From positions 1 through 64,000 of the forward strand of contig QUFC01000008.1 in assembly GCA_003478355.1 (NCBI GenBank): a stretch of 64,000 nucleotides of DNA, in the 5' to 3' direction. The notes beneath the pieces were generated by a model. That model had not been told where the DNA came from. It searched no databases and saw only the letters and a program-made list of their open reading frames with translations. The DNA comes from Lachnospiraceae bacterium AM48-27BH (GTDB lineage: Bacteria; Bacillota; Clostridia; Lachnospirales; Lachnospiraceae). Shown here piece by piece: positions 62,268 to 64,000 of the stretch. Position 1 is the stretch's first letter. Every line of letters starts with the position of its first letter. A program made the position numbers and the translations under genes.

Positions 62268-64000
62268 TTATACGATCCTTTTAAATTTCTTTTCCAGTTC
62301 ATACCTGCTCATGGAAATGATGGTTGGCCGCCCATGTGGACAGGCATATGGATTGTCCAGGTTCAGCAGTTCATCGATCAGATGATCCGCCTCCGCAAAG
62401 GACAAATGGTTGTTGCCCTTGACTGCCGCCTTGCAGGACATGGTTGCTACACGGTCATGGATCATGTCTGCCGTTCTCGCACCTGCATCCTCAGACAGGT
62501 CATCGATCATCTCCATAAGAAGTTCTTTCTTCGCCACGGAAAACAGGTTGTCCGGCACTGCCCGTACCGCGTACTCCCGTCCGCCGAAAGGCTCAATTTC
62601 AAAACCGATGTCCTGGAAATATTTCATGTATTTTTTCAAGAGAACCTCCTCCGTGCTTCCGATGGTCAGAATGATCGGCGGATTCAGCATCTGGGAGGTA
62701 AATTCTCTTGTCTTCAGTGTCTGCATGGTCTTCTCATACAGCACCTTCTCATGGGCTGCATGCTGGTCGATAATGTAGAGATGTTCGTTGAATTCCACCA
62801 GCCAGTAGGTGTCAAAGAGCTGACCGATCAGCTTGTGGCGGATGCGGTTCTTGGGCTCCAGGAGTTTTTCTTCAAAAAGATCTAACTGCTGGGGCTGTTC
62901 TGCCTGCCCTGTGGCTTTCTGTTCCTGCTCCTGTTGTTTTTGTTCCTGCTCCTGTTGTTTTTGCTCCAACTCTTGTTGTTTTTGCTCCAGCTCCTGTTGT
63001 TTTTGCTCCAGCTTCCGAGACTCCACTGGCGCAGCTGCCTGAATTTCCGGCTCAAGCTCCGCACGACTTTCCGCAATTTTGCCATAAACTGCTTCACTTT
63101 TATAGATCGGGGGCTGCATTGTTCTGGATTTAGCAGGTTCCTGCGGCTGCATTGTTCTGGACTCATCAGATTTCTGCACCATAGCCGCCTGCCGTTTCAC
63201 CTCAAATGGCTCCGGATGAGGCGCTCTCTTCTGGCTTCCTCCAACGCTTTCTCCTCTTCCCGCTTCACCAGATCCACCTGCGGAATCAGTTCCTTATGAG
63301 ACAGTGCCTGGCTGATGGCCTGGAAGAGCATCTGGTAAACCTGTTCTCCATTACGGAACCGCAGCTCCATCTTGGTTGGATGCACATTCACGTCCAGATA
63401 CTCTGGCTCAATGCTGATATGAAGCAGCACAAACGGATACTTATGCTGCATCATATATGGCTTGTATGCGTCCTCAATGGCCTTACCGATCAGCCCGCTT
63501 TTCACATACCGTCCGTTGATGTAATAATTCTCAAAGCTCCGGTTGCTTCTGGCGATCACCGGTTTTCCTGCAAATCCATGGACCTGCAGAACCTCCTGCT
63601 CACTTTCCACAGGAAGCAGATTGGCAGCGATCTCCCGTCCAAACACGGTGTAAATAATGTCCTTTAAATTATGGTTTCCGGACGTATGGAGACGGTTCTG
63701 GTTATTCTGGATAAACCGGATGGAGATATCCGGGTGGGACATGGCGATTTTCTCCACCAATGCCGCCACATGGCTTCCTTCCGTCTGGGCAGTCTTTAAA
63801 AACTTCTGTCTGGCCGGTGTGTTATAGAACAGATTGCGCACCAGAAAGGTGGTTCCATCCGGCGCCCCCACCTCCTCATAGCTTCGCTCCACACCGCCTT
63901 CGATCTGATACCGGGTACCAGAAAGCTGTTCCGATGTCTTGGTGATCAGCTCTACCTGAGCCACAGAGGCGATACTGGAAAGGGCCTCACCACGGAACCC
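62268..64000 (-). pseudogene. mutL: DNA mismatch repair protein MutL, frameshifted and partial
   Basis: The right edge of the window cuts off its N-terminus, which begins at 64000 with GFRGEALSSIASV (the MutL ATP-lid motif). The N-terminal frame runs to RERLIRSHLR and stops at 63197. The C-terminal frame is -1 and begins just before that stop with APHPEPFEVKRQAAM; it ends at 62268 with QHAAHEKVLYEK, DRVATMSCKAAVKG and CPHGRPTI motifs of the MutL endonuclease/dimer domain. One missing base near 63215 explains the break. Between the domains lies a seven-residue tandem repeat. If real, the strain would lack mismatch repair. Confidence 0.88.
62922..63013. repeat. 21-bp tandem repeat in mutL linker
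   Basis: About four to five copies of a 21-bp unit coding LEQKQQE or its variant QEQKQQE, in the flexible linker of MutL. Copies differ by a few bases. Such repeats often change in number. Confidence 0.75.

Noticed and set aside
1-64000. tRNA, rRNA genes or CRISPR arrays
   Set aside because: No cloverleaf-like, ribosomal RNA or regularly spaced repeat sequence was recognised on either strand.

Overview
The window is chromosomal DNA from a Gram-positive Clostridia bacterium, most likely a gut Lachnospiraceae. The evidence is the gene order mutL-miaA-aluminium-resistance-like-radC-mreC-mreD-PBP2-minC-minD-minE-rodA-mgsA, plus sepF, AGGAGG-type ribosome binding sites and moderate base composition. 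I cannot name genus or species. One temperate phage of about 40.2 kb (3352-43554) is integrated in it.

Layout. 1-3267: two minus-strand envelope genes, an LCP-family protein that runs off the left edge and an NlpC/P60 hydrolase. 3352-43554: the prophage, bounded by a 16-bp direct repeat, with matching 17-bp integrase arm-type repeats just inside each end. Nearly all its genes are on the minus strand. Read in the direction of transcription from 39.4 kb down, they are: Cro-like regulator, Dam methylase, small early genes, an HUH replication protein, SSB, a terminator, TerS, TerL, portal, a Prp-type protease, scaffold, N4-gp56 major capsid protein, tail fibre with an invertible cassette array, short-tail and structural genes, a 2.9k-residue polyvalent protein, holin, three accessory genes including a tandem Tad2-like (anti-Thoeris) protein, and an endolysin. 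There is no tape measure, tail tube or sheath, so this looks like a temperate podovirus. The lysogeny genes (repressor, ImmA-like protease, membrane-anchored Mrr-like nuclease, Uma2 nuclease, integrase) lie on the plus strand at 39578-43425. 43690-64000: minus-strand housekeeping genes ending in a mutL that runs off the right edge.

The most interesting element is at 20432-23851. It is a shufflon-like DNA inversion system: one expressed tail-fibre gene, six copies of a 9-bp site (AAATAGCAA) in alternating orientation, six alternative fibre C-termini arranged as three convergent pairs, and a tyrosine recombinase gene inside the array. All six sites keep the same reading frame, so inversion would swap the end of the fibre, presumably the receptor-binding part.

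Other notable points: a Prp protease next to scaffold and capsid proteins whose N-termini share the L27-type cleavage motif; a promoter-plus-terminator small RNA antisense to the leader of the HUH replication gene; and a four-operator repressor/Cro switch.

A caution: at least eight single-base deletions, mostly in short homopolymer runs, break genes all over the window (minD twice, PBP2, mutL, portal, polyvalent protein, Mrr-like nuclease twice). Because cell-division and cell-wall genes are hit, I read these mainly as uncorrected sequencing deletions and annotate each such gene as one interrupted unit.
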